Shown piece by piece: positions 14,401 through 25,378 of a stretch of DNA of 64,000 nt. Position numbers and translations under genes: made by a program. A model generated the notes under the pieces. The model did not search any database and was not told where the DNA came from. It saw nothing but the letters and a program-made list of their open reading frames with translations. This stretch comes from Knoxdaviesia capensis (Eukaryota; Ascomycota; Sordariomycetes; Microascales; Gondwanamycetaceae). The stretch lies in contig LNGK01000002.1 in assembly GCA_001510575.1 (NCBI GenBank), forward strand, positions 2,530,144-2,594,143. The letters run 5' to 3'. Position 1 is the stretch's first letter, and every line of letters begins with the position of its first letter.

Positions 14401-17400
14401 TGATCATACATTGAGCAACTCACCAAGAGATTCTATTCATAGATCCTAAGGCAGCACTTGGCTTGCTGATTATCCCGTCCCTCGCACACCACACTCTGGT
14501 GTGCTTTCGTTCGCTGATTATCACGCCCGGTTATTGAAACACGAACGGCTTCGATTTGTGCTCCGTGTGTGTACAATACTGCAAACCCTGGGTCGGGACA
14601 ATAGACTCCCCGACGCTCGCTTCAGCAGCGCCGACGACTATGTGTACATAGCAGTTGGATGTGGTGGTAATATAGCAATTCCGCAACTTGCACGCAATGG
14701 TGATTGTTAACATGCATCGTGCTATATGATCTACCCCAGAACTAGAATCCGTGATGGACTGCAATCTTTTACAGACGTCGGGTATTTCCAGAGTGGGATT
14801 AATATGTGTGTCTTGTATACGTCCTATTCTTATGTCCTCCAAATCCGTCGTGTATGGAGAATGTGGCATGTTTATCTTCACGGCCATTATGAATTCATAA
14901 CGTATAATATCAAAAAGGCTGCGGCTAATATACGGTGAGCGGGAGAGGCGGGGGGTCGAGGGCGAATATGAAGATGAGCCTTCGAGAGTGCTGTAAAAAT
15001 ATCTACGGGAGAGCAATATATTCACAGCCAAATAACAGAGCGTCCGTTGTTTCACTGTCACTTCCTGGCTGACTTTTTCTATGGCCTCTATGCTCTAGTG
15101 AATGCACGGTTGCCTTCTGACATCGGAACACAAAGTTCATAGGTAAGTCGGCGAATATCTTTCAGCCGCTCAGATCATGCAGGACTACCAGAAGTTGAAG
15201 TTGACGGACGAAGTCCGGATTTCTTTTTCTTTTCTGCAAACTAGTCCGGATTGTCGCCTTTCCATGTGAGATACCGTGCTGTTGGTCGGCTTTCGATAAC
15301 AGCTATCGCGGAGTGACCGCTTAGGGTGGTCTAAATAGCCTCAAGCCATCGATGCACATCAGCGCGCACAGACGTTCTAAACAGACTAACCCGCCCTTCA
15401 TCCCACTTGACACTGATACCCAAGACTCCCGAAGCCACAGGAAAGGCATCTGACAGTCCGAGAATCCTACGTTCCAAAATACACTCACCCCCGCCCCCTT
15501 TTCTCTCCCCCCAAGAATATGCCGCTGACCGGAGGTCCGTGGAGCAAGGAAGAAGCCCCCAACGGTTGAAAGTAGTTGGTGGCGATCATCTGCATCGGGA
15601 TTTTCACCTAGTGCGAGAAGCTTGCTCGTTTCTAGAGCTTCCGAAAGAAAAGGAGGGGGCTGCTCGGAGGTTTCTTTTGAGCCTGCTTCTCCCTCCTCCT
15701 CTTATCTATGCCTCTCCGTGCATGAGCTGGTTATCTATCTTAGCTTCGATAATCTCCCATCTGAGATGCATGTATGTTACCCATAGTATTCCGCAGATCT
15801 TTCGTGCAGGCTGCCTTACAGCTCATCATTGTGCGACCACGCCCCCAGTTGTGGCTTGGAGCTTGTATAGAGCAAATAGTTCGGTCTGGAGCTGTGGAGT
15901 TTCGGGGTTTTCTTTTATTTTCACTTGTTTTCTTTACAGCTAGACTAGGTTCATCTTTTCCTAGTGTTGTGATTATTTAACGGATGCAAATGCTGAATAT
16001 ACGTCGTATTTTGAGGTTTCTATATATAAGATTGGTTATCTTCAGGTGTCCTCCATGTCCACCAAGAAAGGCCACAGCAGACTGCTCCTGGAGAATATCT
16101 CCAGATCAGTATTAGTCAGTATAATAAACGGCCGAGAAGAAAACCCGATGATTAGAAGCGAGCTACGGGAGGATATGAAGAAATGGCTATATTTACATCG
16201 GATGTTATAGCAGCCCCCGTAGAAGACCGGACCTCTATTTACCCACTTATTATGCTTCAATCTTGCATGTAGTATATAAAGAAGAAAGCAATTGCAGTGG
16301 AGAGTAATTAATAGAAATTACATAAAATGGACGTTGTCTCGTCAGAGCAGAAAGTTCAGGGGCAAAACAGACAGCAAAGAGGCCGGTCAGCCGTGTGAGT
16401 CCGACGAGAGGCTCGGAGGCTCTGTAAGAGTCGGACGGACGGGAATGGGCACGTTCTTATCCTACCCATATACCACAGCTGTAGGAGTTGTATCGAATAT
16501 AACTCATCACATTGGTGAGCTAAAACCATAGATCTGTCGTTGCTATCCTTAGGCCTGCAGTCTCCTCTGGCTATCGTCCCTTGGTCTGTCTCCCTGATGC
16601 CTCTCGGATATTTTATCCGAACAGAACCTCCACTACGGACACTAGAGGCTATTCCTAGATCTTTCTCGATGCAAGAGGCTATAATACTCCTATACAGCCG
16701 TCTTTTCTCCTATTTATATCTAGGCATGTATATTTACTGTTGTTGCAACGTCCACCTTCCCGTTCCCGGTTCCAAGAGATGTTGATCTGGTCGAGATCCT
16801 TGGAATACTATGTAAAATTTGCTAGATATCTATCAACAAGATACTTATCTGGCTCGTGTTATCACTCTTTCAAGGCACACGGCCGCAACAATATAAGCAC
16901 TTCTAATACAAGTTGAAGCTAGAAGTTCTGGTCCAGGCCGTGGTCGGGCGTTTCTTGGTATATTAGAAGTTAAAGACGAAAGGCAAAGTCATGAGCCTGG
17001 CCATTCTCTCGGCGTCTCTCGTTTTCGTGTTACTTGTTGCTCTCTTGCAAAGGCCTTCGGCTTCAGTTCTCGCTGTGATGCCCTCCTACTCACCTCCTCT
17101 ATTCGCGTTGGGTTGTCTTCGCCTCCGAGTTGCCGCAGGTTCTGTACCACTCGATGCAAAACCTGTCCTCTCTCTCTCTCTTTTCCCCATCGATCCATGT
17201 TCCCTGTCAGTTCTGCTGTAGGTGGAAGTGGCCGATGCGTTTCCTTTTTGCTGTTGTCGTGGCTAGTGACGCACCCACGATACTGAACTCGTCTCGATCG
17301 TCTCTTTGTTATGCTGTGTTCGTCTTTCTCCTTCTTCTTCCCATACGCTTTCCCCTCTCACCTATGTCTCTCTCGTGTTATCCACCCCCAACGTGGTCTC

Positions 17401-18630
17401 GACTGGTAGGTGTTTTGCTTGTGTGGTACTTCTGATAGTGGTGTTGTCTTAACGCTGGAGCCCAACCTCACGAGGGGGTTTCTTTCACAGCTGTGTTCCG
17501 CGGAATCTCTCGCTCGTTCTTGTGTTTATGCCTCTTTTAGGAATCCCAGAAATTCCGTCATGGCCAGACGACACTAGAGACGCCATCATCGGTGATAGCA
17601 TCATTATCCTCTGGCATTTCGTTCTTCCCACGGCTGCTGTTGCTGTACCACGTCTATCTCCTAACCGGTTCACGAGTGGTATCACATCACATTCCTCTCT
17701 CCCCTCACTGCATCCTCTTCTTTTACTCACGTCTTCCTTGTAAGCCTCATGGACGGTCCGAACGAATACAACATCATTATCGTTGCAGTAAATGGTGCCA
17801 GTGTTCCATATCCAAGGACGTCCGGAGAGCTGTAGACTCGAGGGCTCTGGGTTGTTATGTTGGGGTTGACGGGTGTTGATATTGTCCTTCCGTAAATTCA
17901 CATTAATTTGCCATTCCGGCCGTCTGAAGCAGGGTCCGGTTGCTATTTTTACATGTACAATATACTCTCCCATCCATCCGTGTCCATGCCGTCACTCAGT
18001 ATCTCTCCCTCTTCATTTCTGCTTCAGCTTCCTCTTCCCGTATTGAGAGTCTGGCTCAATGTCCTCAAGAGGGACTGAAACTGGATCGTCTTATACGAGA
18101 ACAAGCTGCGAGAGCCACTCATGCACATCGTTGACATGGCCAATCCGAGATGCTAATCACCCTATTTGTCTACAGCTCTGTTCACAGCTGTACTCTCGCA
18201 CTTATCCTTACACTACATTTATGATACATTTCTGGTCTGTATCCTGCATGTCGTGTACAAAACTTCTAGACTCTCTTCATTCTCTCCTTCTTATACACTC
18301 CGGCATTACTACCGCACGTCCTTCACTATCTCACTAGGGCCAAACCGAGAAAGCTGTCAGACCCGTTCAGTTTTCATTATCTGGTTCTTTAACTCCTCTC
18401 CTCATTACCCCATTCATTGATTTAGTCCGTCTCTTGTTGTCTCTTACACACCCTCTCGCTAGCATGCTGGCCATTCTATGACGTGAAGAAGAGAGGTTCT
18501 GGTGTTGTTCGTACTGCTTATACACTCCATCCACTCGCTTTTCCATTACCATTACCTTGTTAAAACTCTCATCGTCTGTCGTTAAAGACATATTCCCCTC
18601 TCGACTAAATCTCGCCATCGTTGACCGAAG
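11414..18630. other. 7.2-kb non-genic region between PKS and regulator
   Basis: No open frame here carries recognisable motifs. 11480-12040 is pyrimidine-rich on the + strand just after the PKS stop. 13234-13247 is a T run. About 15.7-16.95 kb is more A/T-rich than its surroundings, with many short TATA and TAG stretches, and could be a decayed element, though I see no terminal repeats or transposase motif. About 17.0-18.6 kb is strongly C/T-rich and leads into the regulator gene. The rest is ordinary mixed sequence. Confidence 0.55.
16990..18630 (+). promoter_or_regulatory. Long pyrimidine-rich leader of the AflR-like gene
   Basis: The + strand is heavily C/T-biased (repeated ctctct, ttcttcttc, ctcctc blocks) for about 1.6 kb up to the start codon at 18631. 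In moulds such tracts usually mark the region around and downstream of transcription starts. This one therefore suggests a long or multi-start 5' leader. The boundaries are approximate and read by eye. Confidence 0.4.
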
Positions 18631-20034
18631 ATGTCATCAGCCTCCAAAATCAGGCAACCCCGCCTCCGGGCATCTTGTGACGGATGCTTCCAAGCCAAGG
18701 TCAAATGCTCAAAAGCCCGGCCGATATGTTCTCGCTGTCTATCGTGCGGCCTCGAGTGCCGATACTCCCCGTCCAGCCGTGCTGGAAAGCCCAAAGCCAG
18801 CGATATCGGCCAGAACCACCACCATAACAACAACCACCACCACGCAGCAATGGCCCACGGCATGGAGTACGCGGGGATGATGGCGCCGGACCCCCGAGAC
18901 GCTGTTCTCTCTGGAAATCTCGCCGCCGCACAGGGGCTGTACCGACTCGACACCGGCTGGAATACCGTGGCGTTCGACGGCATGGCGCGGTATTCCGGCA
19001 TGCCCAACTTCGGCTTTGTGCCGGTCGACGACCAGTCTCCCGGAGACCACGACCCGACGCTCGATATGTACGCCGCAGCTGCGAGTATGCCGTGGACTAC
19101 CGCATCCGCCCCCGATCTCAGCCCGGTCTCATACCACCCGATATCGCTTGCGGCAATCAACTCCTGTCTCCCTGCTCAGCCACACGCTCGCTCGGCGTCG
19201 TTCAACGTGGGGATGACTTCAGCACACGTCTCTCCAACACAGTGGCCAGAAACGGGACTGAACCATGATATGCTGCAGTACCAAATGCCCGCTCTGGAAA
19301 CTCCAGTTTCCACCGCATCTGCCTTCTTCCCCAGTCCGTCGGCGACCCCAACCCTCCGTCCAGCCACATCGCGGAGCAAGCCATCTCCCACGCGGTCGAT
19401 CAGCCGCTCCGGCACCGGCTCATTCCCAACACCCGTCTCCACATCCGTTTCCCATTCGGCGGGGGGGTCGTGCACATGCTTCACGGTGTGTCTCCAGTCC
19501 CTCCAGGCACTGCACAATGCGTCCTCACCGTCACTACCGCCACTGGAAGCTATCTTTTCACTGAATCGCAAAGCCGTTGAAAGTAGCGCTACAATGCTAG
19601 CCTGCTCGCGCTGCATGCACCGCTCCGGTATCCACACAGCAGCCATGTTGCTCGCAACCATCATGGGGAAGATTGCAAGCTTTTACCAGGCTGCCAGCAA
19701 TGCATACTTCGACGCCAGTGCCTCCCGGCCGGAAGTATCTGGGTCCGCAGCGGCAGCACCCACGCTTGACTACAGCAGTGGCGCCTCGTCTTCCACAAGC
19801 CCGAGGTCCGGTCTTCGCGGAAAAGCCACATGTGTTGAGGACGGCCGCTGGCTGGAGCTGGAGATGTTCAACCGCGAGATGCGGAAGTTGGAACAGCTGT
19901 ATGCCCAGTTCCGCGACGTGTGTGGGGAGTTCTCTGATGATCCAGATGTCAGCCGTGCCATGATCGGATACCTTGGCCAGGCTGTCGGAAGTACAATGGA
20001 AGTAATCAATATGCGGAAAGGCGAGATATCTTAG
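18631..20034 (+). CDS. AflR-like Zn2Cys6 transcription factor
   Basis: A 467-aa, intron-free, probable pathway regulator. A canonical Zn2Cys6 cluster lies at the N-terminus (Cys16, 19, 26, 33, 36, 43; spacing C-2-C-6-C-6-C-2-C-6-C) after a basic stretch. A His/Asn-rich low-complexity segment follows (about 62-75), then a Ser/Pro/Thr-rich middle. The C-terminal half (about 280-460) is Cys- and Leu-rich, with a CTCFTVCLQSLQAL start and a helical end, as in the AflR-type regulatory domain. The ATG sits in a gaagATGtc context. It lies downstream of the PKS on the same strand and converges on the reductase. By position it fits the second, pathway-specific regulator seen in some melanin loci. The stop codon falls inside a TTAGGGTTAG string. 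Family confidence is good; the target genes are inferred. Confidence 0.9.
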   Translation: MSSASKIRQPRLRASCDGCFQAKVKCSKARPICSRCLSCGLECRYSPSSRAGKPKASDIGQNHHHNNNHHHAAMAHGMEYAGMMAPDPRDAVLSGNLAAAQGLYRLDTGWNTVAFDGMARYSGMPNFGFVPVDDQSPGDHDPTLDMYAAAASMPWTTASAPDLSPVSYHPISLAAINSCLPAQPHARSASFNVGMTSAHVSPTQWPETGLNHDMLQYQMPALETPVSTASAFFPSPSATPTLRPATSRSKPSPTRSISRSGTGSFPTPVSTSVSHSAGGSCTCFTVCLQSLQALHNASSPSLPPLEAIFSLNRKAVESSATMLACSRCMHRSGIHTAAMLLATIMGKIASFYQAASNAYFDASASRPEVSGSAAAAPTLDYSSGASSSTSPRSGLRGKATCVEDGRWLELEMFNREMRKLEQLYAQFRDVCGEFSDDPDVSRAMIGYLGQAVGSTMEVINMRKGEIS

Positions 20035-20040
20035 GGTTAG
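20031..20040 (+). repeat. Partial telomere-like repeat over a stop codon
   Basis: TTAGGGTTAG spans the TAG stop (20032-20034) of the AflR-like gene. At ten bases it is weaker evidence than the doublets elsewhere and may be coincidence. Confidence 0.4.
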
Positions 20041-22176
20041 TTTGTGGAGGGATTGATGTGGGGAGTTAGGGTCAATGGCCACCAGGTTGGTGTAAGCCTC
20101 TGGTTGGACTTGGGGATTGCAGTACGGAAGCTGGCGTTGGTCTTTGAATTTGATAGCCTGGACTTGACTTGACTTGATAGTTTTGGTGTATATAGTGCTC
20201 TTCTCTACAAGAACTACATTCTACAAAATCATTGCCCATTCTGTTCTCATGGTAGACAATCCGACAATGGGGTTCTCTATGTTACGGCCACACTCACACC
20301 GGAACAGATCTGAGCCTGGGAAATACACGCAGTGCTCAAGCTGCCATCCTAAGATTACTAGATACACGAGTCTATCTAGATGATTACAATTCCGTCTTCA
20401 TCACGCCTCCCCTCTCCCGTTCTTTCACAATACTACTCCACCAAATCTGTATCATTGCATACGCCCTGCCTCGGTCATCCCGAGCAAGACGGTACTCACG
20501 GCGCGGCTTCCACTCAGCCGTGGGAGTGTTGTATTACCCCTTGATGCGTGCGAGACGCATTCCGCTGCTCTGCATTTTCTCATCCGGACATTGATAGGAG
20601 CAGTTCGTTCCATACACCCTGGGGTTCTTTTGCAGCGGGGGAGTCAATGATAAAGCTCGGGATGGAGCAGACAATAACGGGAGGATTTGGGGATTCAATG
20701 GAGGGGGTGTGCGTATATACTACCCGCCTAAACATGGGTACTGCTAAGTTGGGGTCATAAAGCAGGGCATGCCAATGCATGCTGCCTCGATGCATGTATG
20801 GATCTTTATTAACTTGTCTGTAGGGTGGGGTGTAGGTTTCCAACTCAGAACTGAAGTCGAATGCCTTGACACTGGTGCTGTGTTGAAGCTTCTCATATTT
20901 CTATCAACGGTATCAGTTGGTGTATTCATGTATCTTATAAGGGCTGCACTGGCCTCCCTCGTGCATGAACCACACATTACTGAGCACGGTTATGGTGGTC
21001 AATAGATCCCAATCTCCTAAATGGGTGATGCATGTGCGTCCAGTTCTCCCCAAGTACTAGTCTGATCGTTCCAGCTTACAGCACAGATACACCTCAAATC
21101 CCACGGCTCGCTACACGTTCCTCCGTCTGATCTTTTAGGGGTGATCATGAGACACACACACACATATCAGTGAATCCTTCAGGAGAAGCCGGCTTCAGGA
21201 GCGGCGGGCCTGTCCATATGCAGGATCATATAGCAACATAGACAATGATGGTCATGGAATGCATCTCCCTAGTCGGCATTGTACTAAACAGAAGTGTAGT
21301 TTACTCCGTTACCTCATATCTGCCAGTGGCCATGTGAGCATTTGGTAATATATCTGCTAATATCTCTCTCACTCGATAGCCATTCCCGAACTATATCATT
21401 AGAGCCGTGTTATTGCGCAGCGTGAGAGCTATAACAGTCTCAACAAGACATAGATACGGAGCATAACATCGTGACTGACATTTCGCTCCGTTGATGCTTA
21501 CTGCGGCCTGATGCAAATTCCCGACTCCGAAATATGTCCCTTGCAAACCCCAAAAGATAGAGATTCCCGTCGTGTGTATAGTAGAGATGTATATACCTTG
21601 CGGCTCTAAGAATAGATGCTCATCTCCCCTTCCCGAACCCCAGACTTATTTATGTTTACCACATAGGCAGAAATAGAGGGAGATTGTGCTGAGTTTATTA
21701 GTTCACTATTGGCACGTCCCGTGTTTTATGAAACCCTTATGACACAAGGAGACGAAGAAACTCTTTGTTTCCTTACTTGAAGAGAAAAGCCTCGGCATGT
21801 ATTCATAAATTCCTCGTCAAAATTCACGGCCGTGGACTTTGCGGACGTCCGGATTGAGATGCACGCAGTCCGAAAGTTTATGCAGTTAGGGTTAGGGTTC
21901 CGACTTACACGGATCATTTAACCTCAGTTCCCGGTGTCACGATCATTGATGGAAAAGATAGTGGGGAGAAACTGCAGTTTTGAATATTAAACACCTAGAT
22001 AATTACATGTAGAATAATGATATGGTCTAGGCTGACTACCCCTCCGTTAATTCTCACTCTCCAAGTTGCATAATCATGATATCGTCGACGTTGTCTCTCT
22101 CAATATAATCTCAAGCCATCAGTGAATATGTTCATCGTATCCGGCAGGATGTATGTGCAGGTATTGGTGCACATAC
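20035..22176. other. Convergent intergenic region, regulator and reductase
   Basis: This holds the 3' flanks of the AflR-like gene (+) and the reductase (-). I see no gene. It contains a GACTT triplet repeat at 20161-20175 and a telomere-like doublet at 21885-21899. The rest is mixed, moderately A/T-rich sequence. Confidence 0.55.
21885..21899 (+). repeat. Interstitial telomere-like repeat
   Basis: GTTAGGGTTAGGGTT is two and a half exact TTAGGG units, about 280 bases beyond the reductase stop codon. Unlike some other copies in the window, I find no inverted repeat immediately around it. Confidence 0.85.
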
Positions 22177-23083
22177 TTATGTGGCCGATCCACCGGTGAG
22201 CTTGACGATCTGGCCTGTAAGAGAAGTTAGTATGATAACCATGGAATGCTGATGCTGAGAGGGGAACAGAGAGCAAGAACTTACCGTTGATCCACTCAGA
22301 CTCCTCCATGCAGAGCATGGAAACGGCGCGGCCAATGTCGGCGGGGACTCCGACACGGTTGAGGGGGCACATCTTGGCGAGGCCCTCATCGATGATCTCC
22401 ATCGGCATACCCTTGTAGCCGGTGGGGACGTAGTGCCAGGCGTTCTCGTCGTACATGTCAGTCTTGACACCGCCGGGGGCGATGGCGTTGACGGTGACAC
22501 CCTTGGGGCCGCAGTCGACCGAGAAGGCGCGGGTGAAGCCCTCAACAGCGGCCTTGGAGCCGGCGTACAGGGCGTGGTTGGAGATACCAGTCATGGTGGC
22601 AGCGACCGACGAGGTGAGGATGATGCGGCCACCGCGGCTGCAGTAGCGCAGACCCTGCTGGGCGACGAAGAACTGGCCACGGCAGTTCAGGTTGAAGATG
22701 CGGTCGAAGAGCTCCTGGGTGACTTCGGTCTCCTCGCACCAGACCTCGGTGCCGGAGTTCGACACCACGAAGTCGATGTGGCCGTAGTGCGCCACGATGC
22801 GGTCGAACAGCTTGACCACCTCGGCGGGCTTGCTGATGTCGGCCTGCATGGCCACGCTCTTCGAGCCGTACTTGGCCAGTTCGGCAACGACCTCCTCGGC
22901 CTGCTTGGCGCTGCTGCTATAGTTGATGACAACGTTGCAGCCGCGCTTGCCGAGCTCCAGAGCAATGCCCTTGCCGATACCGCGGCCGGAGCCGGTGACA
23001 ACGGCCACCTTGCCGACGAAGGGGCGGGCGGGGTCAGCGGCGGTGGCCGAGGCGGGGATATCGGAGACAGCAACGGGAGCCAT
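22177..23083 (-). CDS. BRN1: Hydroxynaphthalene reductase (SDR family)
   Basis: An NADPH-dependent reductase of the tetra-/trihydroxynaphthalene type. It would turn 1,3,6,8-THN into scytalone and/or 1,3,8-THN into vermelone. Exons are 23083-22285 and 22214-22177 with a 70-nt GT-AG intron, giving 278 aa, close to the family norm. The cofactor motif TGSGRGIG is at 30-37. The NNAG position reads SNSG (108-111). The catalytic set is Ser159, Tyr173 and Lys177 (YAGSK). The second exon restores the conserved end, WINGQIVKLTGG then SAT; without the splice the frame runs off into unrelated sequence. The enzyme is cytosolic with no signal peptide. It lies between the two regulators and on the same strand as the CMR1-like gene. 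Whether it prefers the tetra- or trihydroxy substrate cannot be told from sequence alone. Confidence 0.93.
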
Positions 23084-25378
23084 TGTGAAGGTGATGCGAA
23101 AGTGGAAATTGGAAAGTGATGAACTGGTGAAGAAGGCTGAGTGGTCTCTCGAAAGGATGGAGAGAGAAGGAAGTATGAGGAGTGAGTGTGTGAGTGTGTG
23201 AGTGATGAGAGAGAGAAGTGAAAATGGAGATCTGGAGGTTGAGGAACGGACAGTTTATATACACATTTGAACGGCCAAGGGAGACATACAGAGAGGCAGA
23301 AGAGAAAAGAATGCATAGGCAGCAGGTGGTTCGGCCTGTCGCTCTGGATTCGGCCCCTCGGGCTTCCCAGGAAGCGAAGACACGTCCTGGTCCAGTCTTG
23401 CAAAACCCGTTGGTCTGCCAGTATCCCGAGCGCCATTTCTCCCACCAAGGACATGCAGTTGACGAAGTCCGCATTCCCTCCGGACATCAGGAATACACAC
23501 ACAACCACCCCCCAGCCACATAGACATACAAGCACACGCACATCCACCCGGAAACCAACGCGGGCGGCGTTCAGTTGGGGTAAGAACTGCGGAATAAAAC
23601 GAACAGGGCCCATAGATTCCCAGTGGATGGGTCCGTCTACATCCGCAGGGGAGGTCGTAGACGAACAGCAGCAATAGCCACAATGCACCACCATATAGGA
23701 CATCGGCCAACAGATGCTGTGTGCATCGGAAACTAAGAGCGCCTCGTTTGGAGATTGTGGCCAGTGCTTGCCCTGAATTGCTGTTCTCTGTTCTCGATAG
23801 TAGGGAGGACTCCCGACGGGGAGGTTGAAAACCTGATTGATCATGTCCGAGGCCTGTAGGTGCAGAGACACAACAACCCCACCGATATGGACATCATACT
23901 CGCCTATTTGGGTGCCATCATGATTAGTCTCTCAAAATCACCCAGAATGAACCCCGAGAGTAGCCATCCTCCATCGCTGTGCTACACTACATGACATATC
24001 TGATCTTTGTAGTTCCCCTGAAGCCTAAAAGCCAGTCTGCCGACATGAGACCACAATCCAACTCCAATGCGCTGGAACTGCAGCACTTGTTCACTGCAAA
24101 TTCCCAGTAAACCGAGCACGTTTGCCCCTGAAACCTGCCATATAAACAGGGCCACATGGTAGTGAGTCTGGGTTTGTGTACTTCCCCCCACCGGAAGTCC
24201 GATGGGGAGGGCGGCCAGGTAGTTGTTGTTCGTTCTCTTGGCCTGTTTATTTTTTTTTCTTTTTCTACGGAGCTCGTGGCTCTGAAACACTGTTGACGCC
24301 GGGGGGGAGTCCGTAGTTCTCTCCAGCTGGTGAACTATCTAGAGGCGAGGGGGCGAGACGGCGAGCGAGCGAGCCGAGTGGCTGGCCTGGGGGTTGGACC
24401 GGTAAACCCGAACCAACCCTAAGTCTGGCGTCCCATTCCCGCTGACACTGTTTTTGTTGGTTCACATGCATGTCTCTGGCCGAAGTAATGCAGTAAATAG
24501 TTCAGTCGGTTGGTGTCTCAACAAAATCTCATGATTGCTAGGTCTTGTACGTGTCTCTACGAGAAGGTGATGAGGGGCAGCTGGCGTTGTGAGGGCGAGT
24601 TGGAGGAGTTGGGCTAAGAACCCCGAGATAACGATAACTTTGGAAAAGAGATTCTAGATTCCGTGATGCTTAAAGCAGGAATGGCCTGGATCTATTGAGT
24701 GATCAGACCTGGAAGCTTCATTTACATGGAATGTACAAATCGGCCAACCCAGACCGCACAGTCTGTCAAAGACGCCGTATCAAAGTTAAGCCTCAATCAC
24801 ATTGAACAAAAGGATGAGGGAGAAACTAACTCCATCGTAGTCCACTCCGGTACTTTCCGTCTCCCCCCGGAGGTTTGAACCCGTCCGCACTCTATGACTT
24901 GTTTCGCTATACTGCCCCTCCCAAAGATTTTTTCCCTCCGATACACAATAACACTGACACCGGGGAAAGACCGAAACGGTTCTATTCTCGGTCCTGAATA
25001 CCCCATCGTAGTATCCGGAGTCAGTATATAAAGCTGTCACATTAGCCGGCAACAAATCTGGCTCCTAACATCGTGGCTATTCGCATTGAGTGGTCGAGGA
25101 AACTCACTGGGCGGCATAAAATCACCAATTTTCATGGAAGAAGCTAATGTGAGAAAATGAAGCAGCATGAGATTGGTCTCTGTTTTGTGCATTAAACCGG
25201 ACCTTGTAGATAGAAACTCAGAACAAAAACAGCACATATGAATGTCATTATACGTAGTCCAAAATCAAAAACAGAAAAACACAACTGGTAGGGGGAATAT
25301 AAGAAACCGAAGAATAGAAAGAAAACCGGAAGAAGAGAAAAGCACCATCGTATGCAACCACACGAAGCACACGTTCAC
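23084..25378. other. Reductase promoter and CMR1 3' flank
   Basis: No gene is supported. On the minus strand 23090-23250 is C/T- and CA-rich (a leader with short TCACTCACAC repeats) and leads into the reductase. A GCGAG-rich tract lies at about 24345-24375. Longer frames overlapping this stretch are read-outs of the reductase gene in another frame. Confidence 0.6.
23254..23261 (-). promoter_or_regulatory. Putative TATA box of the reductase gene
   Basis: Read on the minus strand this is TATATAAA, about 170 bases upstream of the reductase ATG, with a pyrimidine-rich stretch between. That is a textbook layout for a strongly expressed fungal gene. Confidence 0.5.

Noticed and set aside
22433..23119. 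228-codon + strand frame over the reductase
   Set aside because: It mirrors the reductase codons on the other strand and is Gly/Ala/Val/Asp-rich without a motif.
22687..23871. 394-codon minus frame running from upstream into the reductase
   Set aside because: It reads the reductase in the wrong frame and its upstream part is C/T-rich leader sequence.
24871..24890. B-box-like GGGTTCAAACC on the minus strand
   Set aside because: The flanking bases do not form a T-arm and no A box lies at the right distance.
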